Positions 34,757 to 47,549 are shown, counted from the first letter of the stretch. The stretch: DNA of 64,000 nucleotides from Sipunculus nudus (GCA_026874595.1 CM049318.1:54043250-54107249); one strand, 5' to 3'. The notes: generated by a model not told the origin, from the letters alone. Numbers and translations are program-made.

Positions 34757-36706
34757 TCACCCTGCTCGGTGGTTAATATTACTAAATGAATTGATTCTTG
34801 GCTCTGATTTCCACCTTAGGTTTTTATGAGGCACAACAACCTTACCGCCTCCTGGTTTATGGTGTATGTTATCCAAGGACCCAACTCTGGAGCGCGTGTT
34901 CCACTTTTGGTTTTCATGGAACACCCTCACGTTGCCGCCTCCAGCCCGGTGACCCGCATTCTCCAATGAACCCACCTTTGGACCGGCCTGCCAGTTTACA
35001 TTTTCGCGATGCATATAAACATTTCCTCCTCCAGGCTTATGGTTAATGTTTTCCAGAGACCCAACTTTAGACTGTGACTGATAATCCGCACTCTTGTGAA
35101 ACACTCTAATATTTCCCCCTCCAGGTCGGTGACCAACATTGTCCAAAGAACCGACTTTGGAGTTGGCGTTCCAGTCTACGTCTTCATGAAACACGCGAGT
35201 ATGCCCACCTGAAGGTCTGTGTTTTACGTTATCTAAGGAACCAACCCTTGCTTGTGCATTGTAATCTCTGTCCTCATGAAATATGGATACGTTACCCCCA
35301 CCAGGGCGATGTTTTACGTTGTCAAGAGATTCTACTTTGGATTTTGCGTTATGGTCACGGTTTTCGTGAAATATCTTCGCATGACCACCCTGTGGTTTGT
35401 GAGACAAATTTTCTAAAGAACCTACCCGCGACTTTGTATTATAGTCCACATTCTCATGGAAAATGCGAGCATGACCGCCACCAGGCTTATGCCTGGCATT
35501 TTCCAACGACCCAACTTTAGACCGTACATTATAATCTACATCTTCATGAAAGATTCTCGAATGTCCACCTTGCGGTTTATGACCTATATTTTCAAGTGAC
35601 CCAACTTTGGACCGTGCATAATAATCCACATCTTCATGAAATATCCTGGCATGCCCGCCCTGTGGTTTATGACCTATATTTTCCAACGACCCAACTTTGG
35701 ACCGTGCATTATAATCCACATCTTCATGAAATATCCTGGCATCCCCGCCCTGTGGTTTATGATGCAAATTATCCAACGACCCCACCTTTTGCTGAACATT
35801 ATAGTCCACGTCTTCATGAAATATTCTAGCATGTCCACCCTGCGGTTTATGACGAAAATTATCTAATGACCCAATCTTTGACCGCACGTTATAATCCACA
35901 TCTTCATGAAATATTCTCACATGTCCACCCTGTGGCTTATGACGTATATTCTCCAATGATCCGACTTTGGGTCGCACATTGTAATCCACATCTTCATGAA
36001 ATACCCCAACATGCCCACCACCTGGCCTATGTTTTATATTTTCCAATGATCCAACCTTTGGTCTCATATTGTAATCTATGTCCTCATGAAATATACTGAC
36101 GTGGCCTCCTCGACTCCTGTGTTTAATGTTGTCCAGAGATTGAACTTTAGATTTGACATGATAATCAACGTCCTGATGATAAATAGCAATGTGTCCCCCG
36201 CCAGGTTTGTGCCTTACATTTTCAAGTGATCCGACTTTTGGTCTTGCATGATAGCTAACGTTTTCATGATATATTTTAGTATGTCCCCCACCAGGCCGAT
36301 GCTTCAAATTTTCCAAAGAATTTACTTTTGCCCTTGGTTTGTATTTTCGTTCTTCATGAAATATACCATAATTTCCACCAGTTGGTTTGTGGTGGAAATT
36401 ACTGTTGGAATCCACTTTGGCAGCAGAGGCCCATGCATGGTCCGTGTGGTTTACATTATGGTAACCTTTACTTCGTTTGCTTGGTTCATTATTCACGTAA
36501 TTCTTCCTCGCCCCAGATGTACTTCCATGATCTTGAGTTGGACCATAGCGTCTAACTAAGATCTTGTTAGGCTGTTCGTAACTTTCTATTGTGGGCAGCG
36601 TATGAGTTGCGTCACGCTGCTTTTCCTTTATTACATAATTCCCATTATTTTTTGCAGCTTCTTGTGCCCCCCTGAAGCTCCTGCGATATGTTTCGCCTCT
36701 TGCCAT
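34757..36706 (-). CDS. Tau/MAP2/MAP4-type protein with 19 tandem microtubule-binding repeats
   Basis: A single uninterrupted frame of 649 codons runs from ATG 36706 (MARGETYRRSFRGAQEAA) to TGA 34757-34759. Residues 1-96 are a polar, basic head without a known domain. Residues 97-636 are 18 repeats of exactly 30 residues with no indel. Repeat 19 stops after 13 residues, inside the PGGG position (INHRAG-stop). The unit reads KVGSLENIxHKPGGGH then a V/A-R-I-F-H-E-D-V-D-Y segment, lining up with tau's KCGSLGNIHHKPGGG and VQIVYKPVDLS. KxGS, the MARK/PAR-1 phosphorylation motif of tau, is exact in 11 repeats. PGGG is exact in 8, PQGG in 6. No cysteine is present. Expected role: cytoplasmic microtubule binding, bundling or spacing. 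Vertebrate tau has 3-4 repeats spread over separate exons; here all are in one exon. CTTCAG just before the ATG (36713-36718, minus) could be an acceptor for a 5'-UTR intron. Membership in the repeat family is near certain; expression and the exact cellular role are inferred. Confidence 0.93.
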   Translation of the reverse strand: MARGETYRRSFRGAQEAAKNNGNYVIKEKQRDATHTLPTIESYEQPNKILVRRYGPTQDHGSTSGARKNYVNNEPSKRSKGYHNVNHTDHAWASAAKVDSNSNFHHKPTGGNYGIFHEERKYKPRAKVNSLENLKHRPGGGHTKIYHENVSYHARPKVGSLENVRHKPGGGHIAIYHQDVDYHVKSKVQSLDNIKHRSRGGHVSIFHEDIDYNMRPKVGSLENIKHRPGGGHVGVFHEDVDYNVRPKVGSLENIRHKPQGGHVRIFHEDVDYNVRSKIGSLDNFRHKPQGGHARIFHEDVDYNVQQKVGSLDNLHHKPQGGDARIFHEDVDYNARSKVGSLENIGHKPQGGHARIFHEDVDYYARSKVGSLENIGHKPQGGHSRIFHEDVDYNVRSKVGSLENARHKPGGGHARIFHENVDYNTKSRVGSLENLSHKPQGGHAKIFHENRDHNAKSKVESLDNVKHRPGGGNVSIFHEDRDYNAQARVGSLDNVKHRPSGGHTRVFHEDVDWNANSKVGSLDNVGHRPGGGNIRVFHKSADYQSQSKVGSLENINHKPGGGNVYMHRENVNWQAGPKVGSLENAGHRAGGGNVRVFHENQKWNTRSRVGSLDNIHHKPGGGKVVVPHKNLRWKSEPRINSFSNINHRAG

Positions 36707-37453
36707 AATGCACTGAAGGTATTTACACTATTTTCTTCACCACATGTCAGCTCTGACTTGTAAATTAAATGAATTGATGAACAAGAATATGACAGTTCGA
36801 ATAAACTTAATATAAATATAATAAAAAATGTAAATTATTGCCACAAACGATCTAGTCATTGAGTATGTAGAAATGTCCCAGATATCTGCTTATTTAAATG
36901 AATCCCTTTGCTATTAAGTCTGTAAAATGTCAAACCGTCTCCCTTAGGTTGTGTCGCATTTAACACTGTTGTTCTCTAAAACAGTACACATTATTCTGTT
37001 CAGTCTCGACCGTTTCACAGTGACGCCTGTTTCTATAACATAATTGTTGTACCTGTCGGCCAGGACTCATAATTCTGACAGATAGGAATCGATGTGTAGC
37101 ATTCTTTATATTTACACAGATATTGCTTTAGTCAATAATACATCAAGCAAGCTGAGCTCAATATCAACATCAGTCCTCAGCTGAACATAAAATGCAAAAA
37201 TACTGACTTAAGTATAGTGAGGACTCCATTAGCTATTGATGAAATATACTTGAATTCTCTGTTTGGTACAAATTAATGGTAACTCCTTGCAGTTTCAATC
37301 ACTAGTGAGTTCTAACGGTATTATTCGCATATATCTGAGATCCTTCCGTTTAATGCAGGTATTTTCTTTTTTAGAAGTTCTTATGTAGCATTTTGCGTCA
37401 CGTGCCAATTTCTTATCGTTTTTCCCATCTAAATATTCAAGACTGGTAGTTTA
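36707..37453. other. Upstream region of the tau-like gene
   Basis: AT-rich, no TATA box at a convincing distance and no coding exon recognised. The promoter and any non-coding first exon should lie here or further right. Confidence 0.35.
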
Positions 37454-37632
37454 CAGTGGAGCCTGCCTGAAAGACTATTTGTCTAATAAGACCACCTATC
37501 TATAAAGACCACCTTTGAGTGAACCAAAAGCGCGCACATTGGTTTATAACTGACATGTCCGATAACACTTCATGTGTAATAAGACTACCTATGGCCAGTC
37601 CCCTGGACGTCCTTATTACACAGGTTTCACTG
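37454..37632. mobile_element. Short inverted-repeat element (CAGTGGAGCCTG...CAGGTTTCACTG)
   Basis: 179 bp with inverted ends CAGTGGAGCCTG and CAGGTTTCACTG. The inside has TAAGACCACCTATCTATAAA-type sequence. A relative lies at 38,978-39,127. The ends resemble those of the pogo-like element at 26,091. Non-coding. Confidence 0.65.
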
Positions 37633-37976
37633 CATATCTTCAATTACAAAAAAATTTGTCCACGTCATTTTCCTATAAATTTGACTGAATGATGAAATGT
37701 GTATGTATCCAGCACCACCTGCATTCGCACTCTGTCAATGGTCGACAGTTTGTACTCTTTTCCTTGTGAACCTGATTAAAACATGTAACGTCACAGATCT
37801 ATAATATATCACATGCGATCGTCCTCTTCATAATTCAATAATGAAAGCAATAAAAAAGAACACTTTTTATAACTCATTAGCCGCTGTGACTGAGGGTTCC
37901 TGTTAACTCCTGGCCACCTTCACTAATACTGTGTGCCAAAGCGTGCCTGCATTCCTTGTTTATTTACTCTCTCCCG

Positions 37977-38170
37977 TCTGACTGACTATATCTATGTACA
38001 CAAGTGCACACTTGCTTGCCCATAAACATTGACTCTGTTTACATGAACACACTAAACATAAAGTAGTAGCCAGAGCCAACAGTTTTCCAAGGGGTAACCT
38101 GGTGACTGCAAGTCAGAAATTCAAAACATTAAATATAATAACGGGGTCTCTAAAGAAAGTATAACCTAAT
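37977..38170. repeat. Second duplicated block, copy 2 (right part)
   Basis: Matches 24,785-24,960, including GACTGACTATATCTA, ATTGACTCTGTTTACATG and AGTAGTAGCCAGAG. In that copy it follows the left part within about 350 bp; here about 6.3 kb, including the tau-like gene, intervene. Confidence 0.75.
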
Positions 38171-38977
38171 GCAAAGACGCATCTCATACTAAGGATCAAG
38201 ATACGACTGCATGGACACCTGAATCCTTAATGGAATGGAACCTAAAGCCTGGTCACCTGACTCCCTAATAACCAGAATCCTACAGCATGAATACTTCCTT
38301 TTTAATGACCAAGGCCCTGCAGCATGGATATCAGTCAGTGATTATACAGTATATACAAATAAATGCTCGACTGTGAAAGAGCTCTGAGAGTCAATGGTTG
38401 AATCAACTTGTTCTTATTTGTTACCATGGCAACCTTTGCATGTTGTACTTTTATTACTAATCTGTCTTTTACTGGTCCTATTATCATGATACTGAATAAA
38501 TGTTGAAAAAGGAATTCAACCTGTCTGGCTACTGCTTCAGGTCGTAATAAAGAACCTGTACTTGACTTCCGAATAATTACTTTGAGCCAAATATACACGA
38601 CTTCACAAAACGAGGTTATTGATTTAACCCCCACACACTCAACTTTATGTCATCACTGCACATTCATAGAGCACTGAACATGCCTGACTATATGACTAGA
38701 GGTGCGTCTGTACTATAGTCCAGGTAGCAATTAACATGGCCTTTCAGCCTTTCACTAATCCTAGCCTATTTTTTCAAAACAGAAAATGTATCAAATACAA
38801 TTAATCAATTTATTTCAATAAATCAAAATACTAAAAAATATTGACGCTTGGATATGGTATTATGATACACAATATGTAAATTGGGATATATTGATATATC
38901 AATTATTGCGCACCCCTTAAAATGGTATATCAATACACTACCCCCCTCAGGAGGAACCTTAATGAAGTTCATGTAAA

Positions 38978-39127
38978 CAGAGTGGACCTGTCTTATAAGA
39001 CCACCTGTCTATTAAGACCAAATTTGTGTGAACCGAAAGATTTCACATTGGTTCTCATAAGACTACCTGTGAGTTTAGACTACTTCTGGCCAGTCCCATC
39101 GGTGGTCTCCTAACACAGGTTTCACTG
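38978..39127. mobile_element. Short inverted-repeat element, second copy
   Basis: CAGAGTGGACCTG at the left and CAGGTTTCACTG|TA at the right. The interior matches 37,454-37,632 (TAAGACCACCTGTCTATTAA, GTGAACCGAAAG). Non-coding. Confidence 0.65.
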
Positions 39128-39552
39128 TAACGAGACAACAGGTAGCAATGTTTATTCATCCCCTTGCAAATCCATTGATCCGGTCAACCGGTACATGTGA
39201 AAGTGCGGGCATGTGTTTTCATATCTGAAATAGCTCATTTACATTTGCTTTATAAATATAAGGCCTAGGTCAATGCACAAAATGGTATGACCTAAAAAAC
39301 ATGTATTCAACACGGAAACAATTGCTTCTACCCAAATGTACACAACTTACCAAGACAAGGCTATTGTTATAACCTCAACACCCACCACTCTGTGCAATTT
39401 AACTATGACCAAGTACAAAATATATGCTATTAGCTTTGTCTTTCTTTCAATGGGCCATATATGTGCTATTTTTTGTCTTACTTTGAATGGCGATGCAAAA
39501 GTTCATTCCAATCAAAAGTAGTAATGTTTATTGATCTCCAATTCGTTGTATA

Positions 39553-39767
39553 CAGGGGCGGATCAAGGATTTTACAAACCGGGGGGGGGGGGGGGTGCAG
39601 GTACCTGTACCACATTGGCATATACTAGTACTCGATCTCCTGGGGGTTTAGTGACTGTAAGGATTTAGAATTTCACGGACTATTCTCATGATGACAAAGG
39701 GTCTTATCATAGGGGGGGGGGGGGGGTTACCATGCTCACGCCCCCCCCCTTCTTTGTTACCGCACCT
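39553..39767. mobile_element. Short element with CAGGGGCGGATCAAGG left end
   Basis: CAGGGGCGGATCAAGG, then poly-G (39582-39596 and 39713-39726), poly-C, and a right end near GTTACCGCACCTG. It shares its left end with 31,792 and 51,580. No target duplication was seen. Confidence 0.45.
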
Positions 39768-39977
39768 GGCATGTGTTTTCATAACTTACATGTTCCCTTC
39801 ATTTATGTTTACTTTATAAATATAGGTCAGCACACAAATGAAGATTACCACCGTGACCACCTACTGCAAAGCATAAAACAAGCCCGCATGAGAGTAAATA
39901 TTATGTGTTGATATCAATGATCCTTGTTTCTGTGTACATAAGTAAAACATCTTACAGGGCATTCACATGGAAAAAAC

Positions 39978-42014
<2,037 letters not shown>

Positions 42015-42625
42015 CAGTAGAGCACCGTATTTCCGAATGCCGAATTTTCGAAAATTTGTTTTTCCGAAATTTAAAATGGGGAACCGAAAATTTATTCGTA
42101 TTTCCGAAAATTTTTTTAGGATATTAACACCTCATATGAATTTTTGTAATTACCAGTCACAAAGGCCTGCAGTCAGGTGATCAAGCCGAGAGGTGACCCT
42201 AATTAATTAGTTTTGGGCCGATGCTGTCGCCGGGGCAAAGGTCTGATAATTCTAGCTGGTTGCGCAACGCCAGGCCCCGTATACCCCAAGTAAGCGGCTG
42301 AGCAGTTTATCAAAAAGAGCACTTGCGTATTATCAGCCATATCCTGTTTGCACACAAGCAAGCATAGTTCGTCGGCTTGGGCTGGGATGTAAGACCAAAC
42401 AACTGAGCTGTTTACTCGCAAGAGTATTGGTGAGGTATCATTGGCACATCACTTGTGTCAGGTTGGTTTAGATGAACACGGTGTTCCTTCATTAACATCG
42501 CGTTAAGTTAATCATTAACTGTCATATAGAATTGGCCCTAGACCCCTCGACCGAATTTCCGAAAATTCGTTTTTCCCAAAGAAAAGTTGTCCCCCCGACA
42601 CTTTCGGAAAAACGGCGCTCTACTG
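42015..42625. mobile_element. pogo/Tigger-like MITE
   Basis: TA|CAGTAGAGCACCGTATTTCC at the left, and at the right (reversed) TA|CAGTAGAGCGCCGTTTTTCC, followed on both sides by CCGAAAATTCG-type sequence. The CAGT ends and the TA duplication (42013-42014, 42626-42627) fit the pogo group of Tc1/mariner. The 72-residue ORF inside is incidental. Confidence 0.85.
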
Positions 42626-43882
42626 TATTAGACTATAAACCCCACCTTTACCTTCACAAATGTGGTGAATATCTGACAGTAAAGAGATGATCTTCCACGT
42701 ATGGATTCCATATTATTAATTCAGACAAAAATATGACTGAGCAGATGTACAGTCTTGTGACATATTAATGACGACCTTATGTGATGGTCTTAAACTACAT
42801 ATATTTGATTATTCGTAAAGATGACGTCACAGTGGTATCTGTATGTCATGCATTCGTTGAGTCACACATGTCCCTCCTACATTAATGGATAAACAGATAT
42901 GGCCACTTGCCCTGATGCCATCCTATTTGCAGCTCTTTCTAGACAGGTCAACCCTGTCCATGCAACGAAAGTAAATATATAGATTTCAAGAAATATTGTG
43001 AAAAATGGTGGACAGGGGTGTCAGAACAGAGCGTGGTTATAGATAGTGACCCAGCATATGTGAAGTAAACCATAATTGGCCAGAATCCAATTAATCCTTA
43101 TTTAATTGGCTGACCCCTTTATGAGATCAAACCAAGTGAAGTGTCCGTTTCATTACTCTTCCTAGGGTAAGGCATGGAGGCAAAAATGGCATGGTGAACA
43201 TGAAAGAATTTGAACTGTTATACTATATATGTGTCCTATCATGTATTATAACCTGAGTGAAGTAATCGTGAAACATATCTTGAGTTAATGTATTGTTACA
43301 ATCCTACTATTGATTAAAACAAATCTTGTAACACCATTAATATGAAGAGGTTTCCCGGAAAGACAACTGCTGTTTGTTGGCATTGAGTGTACTTGATAAT
43401 AACCTTTGCGGAATATACTGTGTGGCCCAGTCTGGCCTTCACTGGTGGCTAGCTTGGCTGCTTGGAAAATCCGGCCTGCACTGGCTCCCTCAGCAAGAGG
43501 ACAGATTGAGTCGGTTATACAGTTAGATATTTAAGGCAAAAGTAGATGACACTGATAGAGTTAAGATTGTAGTGAGAGAGGTGGAGGAAGCCAAAGAACC
43601 AAGAGATTGTGGCATCCTGATTTATATAAAATTTTAAAGAATTATTAGTTACCTCTTAATTCTTAGTCAAGTTGAAGGAGCTTGATTGACAGTCTATCCA
43701 GCCTCATAGCATTGGTACTCTTACATGTCACCATCAGTGACTTGCTTATAAAATCATCTGACTGTAAATCTTGAAAAAAAAAATTTCATAAAAGATATTC
43801 ATAAAAAATAAAAAGAAAAATAATTCCTTATGCATGTGACTGAGCATTCATCCTAACACTATGCTTTCACATACTCTGATGA
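42626..43882. other. Downstream of the METTL2-type gene, no gene recognised
   Basis: Single-copy-looking AT-rich DNA. The only signal assigned is the AATAAA just to its right. Confidence 0.4.
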
Positions 43883-43888
43883 TTTATT
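43883..43888 (-). promoter_or_regulatory. Polyadenylation signal of the METTL2-type gene
   Basis: AATAAA on the minus strand about 40 nt after the TAA stop at 43929-43931. Confidence 0.5.
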
Positions 43889-43928
43889 AATCTAATAATT
43901 TAGCTCCACCTCTATTGCACTGTTTCCC

Positions 43929-44077
43929 TTATTTGGTGATCCTTGGTTTTCTGTATTTACACTGCATCCATACTCGGTACATCTTGAGTTGTTTCCCTCG
44001 GTTGACCTGGAGCCGCCTGTCAATCAAGTTCTGTTCCTCTACAAGTCCTGCTTTTGTAAACAATGTTCTCAGCTCAT
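43929..44077 (-). CDS. METTL2: METTL2-type methyltransferase, last coding exon
   Basis: The acceptor TATATCATTTCAG precedes 44077. The split codon gives Asp, then [20 protein letters not shown], followed by [16 protein letters not shown] and MQCKY, then TAA at 43931-43929. This is the conserved C-terminus of METTL2/METTL8 proteins (human QLTMYRVWIQCKY). 149 nt, entering in phase 1. The overlapping plus-strand ORF at 43,915-44,133 is a shadow. Confidence 0.95.
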
Positions 44078-44861
44078 CTGAAATGATATACCAATACATA
44101 TGTTTATTTTACAACAAATACCAGAATGCCTAGACCATTTATTTAGTTACAACAGTAGAGAACTAACCCCTATGTCAAAACTATTTCTGTCTCATATCAA
44201 AATATTGTAAAATCATAAAAACAGGGCTGCAGTATAAATTACCAAAGTCATTCAGATAAAGGGTCAAATGTTGTATCGGTACCATCAGAAACCCTTGTGT
44301 TGACCTATCCATCACGGCCTATATGCTCTGCCCTTTTAACCTAATTATTGTACTGAGCCCCCCCCCCCCCCCAATAAAGGCTCCTACACAGTCTTCCATG
44401 CCTATTGTTGTGAGAGCTATTTACAAGACAATAATGACATCACAAAAGTCGAGGACATATGATGTCACATTGACTAATGTTATCAACTGGAATCGCTGTT
44501 CTCCACTGATGAATATATCACAGTCATTGTGAACTGTCTTGCAGTGTTTTGGATTATTTGTCTCATACACATCACGTGCCATGCAGGTAAGACATTATTA
44601 TTCACTCAGTAGTCGGAGGAATGGCTCCAGTTAACTTTGGCCAAGAACTTTTTTATAATGTCTCCTTTGTATAACTAGGGACCCTTTGGTTTTGATGCCC
44701 ATCTGAATTTGTCTATAAGGATATATTTAAAGAATTTTTTCAGAATGACAGTCCCGAGACCTTAACCAATGACCTTGTGACCAAAACATCCGAGAACTTA
44801 TTATCCTTGAACTTGCAGCATTTAGATTATTGTAACAATCTTTTAATAAAAGTGGGTCCAG

Positions 44862-45790
44862 TGACCTTGACCTCTGACCAAGTTACCTCAAAATCTCACT
44901 TCGGCAAGTAAGCCATGTGTGAAAGATAGAAAGTTTGGAATGAAAAGTTTGATTTACAGTGCATCCACAATCGTTTCAAAGATGTGGCTCCTGTGATTGT
45001 CACCTTTGTTACGTGCCCTATTGTAATAACGTCCCCTATTACATTATTACAATATGGGACATAACACACCTTTGATCTCTAGGCCCTGAAAATCAAAATG
45101 ATTCTTACTTAAGTGGTGGACCATTAATAATTCAAGTTTGAAGCCAATCTGTCTATCCAAAGCAGAATTATCGTCCATAAATTAATTTGTGAATGGATGG
45201 GCCCTGTGACCTTGACCTTTGACCCTATGACCCCAAAATCCTCCACTATTGGCAGGTGAGCAATATCCTGAAGATGGAAGGTTTGTGATAAAATGTTTCT
45301 CTTGAAATGAATACACCTTCTTTTTAAAGAAATTGGTACTGTAACCTTGACCCCTGCCTATTGGACCCAAATATCAACAGGGTTCTTACTTTAGTGGTGA
45401 GCCATATATAATTTAAAATCAATATGTCAAACTAAACTGGAATTTTCATCTGGAAACAAACTTGTGAACAGATGGCCCCTGTGACCTTGATCTTTGACCT
45501 TGTGACCCCAAATCCATTTATGATCTCCCCATACTGGAAGGTCAGCTAAATGCATAAAATGGAAAGTTTGGGATGAAAAACTTGGCTTCAAATACAGCCA
45601 TAGTCTTTTTAAATAAGTGAGTCCTGTGACCTTGACCTTTGACCTCATGACTGAGAAACCATACAGGTTCTTGATTTTATCATCTGAAAACAATTTGTGT
45701 TGATGGACGGATGGACAGACAGTCAGATGAACAGCTAGACAGACGGACAGGGTGATTACTATACGGCATCCACTTGTGATCAATAAACAC
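44862..45790. mobile_element. Pearl/Helentron-like element with about 140-bp tandem units
   Basis: TGACCTTGACCTTTGACC-type boxes recur at 44862, 45207, 45342 (worn), 45482 and 45627, spaced about 135-145 bp, each followed by an AT-rich 'lower half' with AAAGTTTG-like sequence. The array ends in GATGGACGGATGGACAGACA and a GTGATTACTATACGGCATCC tail. This layout (core repeats, then an ACGG-like microsatellite, then a terminal motif) is that of bivalve pearl elements. It lies in the intron before the last METTL2 exon. The ORFs across it are dismissed. Confidence 0.65.
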
Positions 45791-46049
45791 ACCAGGTTTT
45801 GGGACACTAGTTGTAATCACAGCGGAGAAACTGACATGACTGTTGTCATTTTATAAAAAAAAATTGAAAAATATTCATTGAAATAAGAAAAATACACGTG
45901 GCGCCATCACTTTTTTGGGAACTGACAAAACTTGTCATTGTCAATATTCAAGGCAAGGTTCATGACAATTCATGCATTTTTTATCCAGATATTGGAGGTT
46001 TTGTATCAATTTTTTATTATTCTGGGGGGTACTTTTTTTTCAAGCCCCA

Positions 46050-46247
46050 TAGCTTGAAGGATATAGGTCACAGTGACCTAATTTCAGGTTCCCAAGGAGT
46101 GTTTATATTGACCTCCCTGGAGTTTCACTTTGAAATTTCTAGGACCAGCAGTTACGATTTGTGCCCTGCTAATGGATGACCAGCTGTCCGGCCGACAGAC
46201 AAAGCGCCATTCCTATACCTCAGTTGACTTGCAGTCAGCTGAGCTAA
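46050..46247. mobile_element. Helitron-like element remnant, second copy
   Basis: Contains AGGTCACAGTGACCT (46065-46079), GTGCCCTGCTAA, and a 3' hairpin at 46,219-46,243 (CTCAGTTGACT / AGTCAGCTGAG) followed by CTAA. Homologous to 30,441-30,787. A worn relative may be at 53,060-53,185. Confidence 0.6.
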
Positions 46248-46664
46248 AAAAATACCCAGGAAAACATGCTTCCACAGGTACTGGTACAGACAACACAGAT
46301 TCTGTTTGGCAGAGCTCTGCCATATTATGCAAATTTTGTGCTTGTAAGATGATTGATGGTTTACAATGCCAACGGTCACCTGATTGGTTGCTGGTTAGTC
46401 CAATGCTTATGATTATTCATTGAATGAATATGCAATTAAGGTCACATAGATCAAGGTCATTTGACACAACTAGTGGTATACCCTTGATTTTAATATGCAA
46501 TAGGTGTCATCTGGGTTTTACAGTGTGTATGCAAAATTGCAGCTCTGATGATTGGTTTTGAAAAACTAGGAGAAATAAAGCTGTCAGGGTATGTGAAGGG
46601 TGTGGGGATACAACACTGAAGTTGAGGACAGAGTCCAGATGAGAATCTATTGGCCGAGAGAGTT

Positions 46665-46740
46665 TTATTGGTGGGGTTCGAACCTGGGATCTTCAGCTCC
46701 CAAGTCCAACGCCTTAACCAGTAAGCTACATCCTACCCCT
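46665..46740 (-). mobile_element. tRNA-derived SINE head
   Basis: On the minus strand it reads GTAGCTTACTGGTTAAGGCG (A-box), a TTGGACTTGGGAGCTGAAG middle, and CAGGTTCGAACCCC (B-box). It lacks a proper acceptor stem and continues into non-tRNA sequence, so it is a SINE head and not a tRNA gene. Confidence 0.65.
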
Positions 46741-46850
46741 GTACAAGAAGGCTACTTCCTACCCCTTTACAAGAAGGCTACGTCCTACCCCTTTACCAGA
46801 AGGCTACGTCCTACCCCTTTACCAGAAGGCTATGTCCCACCCCATGGCAG
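46723..46850. repeat. 26-bp minisatellite grown from the SINE head
   Basis: Five units at 46723, 46748, 46774, 46800 and 46826, of the form AAGGCTACGTCCTACCCCTT plus six more bases. The first unit is the A-box end of the tRNA-like sequence, so the array arose by tandem duplication of the SINE's own edge. Confidence 0.85.
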
Positions 46851-47549
46851 AGAGAGTTTGCTGACAAAGGGATGTGTAGTGACTGTTTTTTATAGCTTAA
46901 TAATACTCTTCTTTGACCATAGCCAAAACCTCAAAATAGGATGATATTTGTCCTTCAGAAGCTAATAAGGGAAAGCCTTATATGGTACATTTAATAGTAC
47001 TATTTTTATATAAAAAAAAAGTTCAACAGATTATATATTATATTTAGCCGATATATGTCAGATATCTGAATGGGCCTCTTTAAAAAATTATCTGGATCTG
47101 GGTACAAAATTTATTGAATTCTTGTTTATCTGTCACTCCACAGGTGGCAGCACAAGCTGTATCTTAGAAAAGTGACTTCCAGCGGTTGTTAAAGGTTGAA
47201 GCCCTGTGTTTTGGTAAAGTTTTTAACATTTTCATGAACTGAAAGTTTTTAACAGTCCGTATGTTGTAGTGTTGAATAGTTTTGGAAAATGGTAAGTAGC
47301 CCTGTTTTGGACAGCTATGGCTGCTAATCAAGGTCAGGTCAGCCTTGCAATAATGAGGCAGGCCAATCAAGGAGTGTTCAGATTTTAGGAAGCCACCATA
47401 ATTTAGAATTTCCAGAAATTTAGACCGATTGGACAAAATGGATCATGATTTAATGAAGTGTGCCCCTACTGACATGAACATTTCTTGTGGTACTCAGACC
47501 GACAGAATACAAATATTTATGATAAATTATGAACATAATAGATATTTAC

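Noticed and set aside
34798-36559. Several 75-103-residue plus-strand ORFs rich in His, Pro and Phe opposite the tau-like gene
   Set aside because: They are antisense reflections of the 90-bp coding repeat; their periodicity comes entirely from the minus-strand gene.
45427-45807. 126-residue minus-strand ORF
   Set aside because: It is a read-through of the 140-bp pearl-like units.
46672-46740. Possible functional tRNA gene on the minus strand
   Set aside because: A- and B-box are readable but there is no pairing acceptor stem and the sequence continues as a SINE and a minisatellite.
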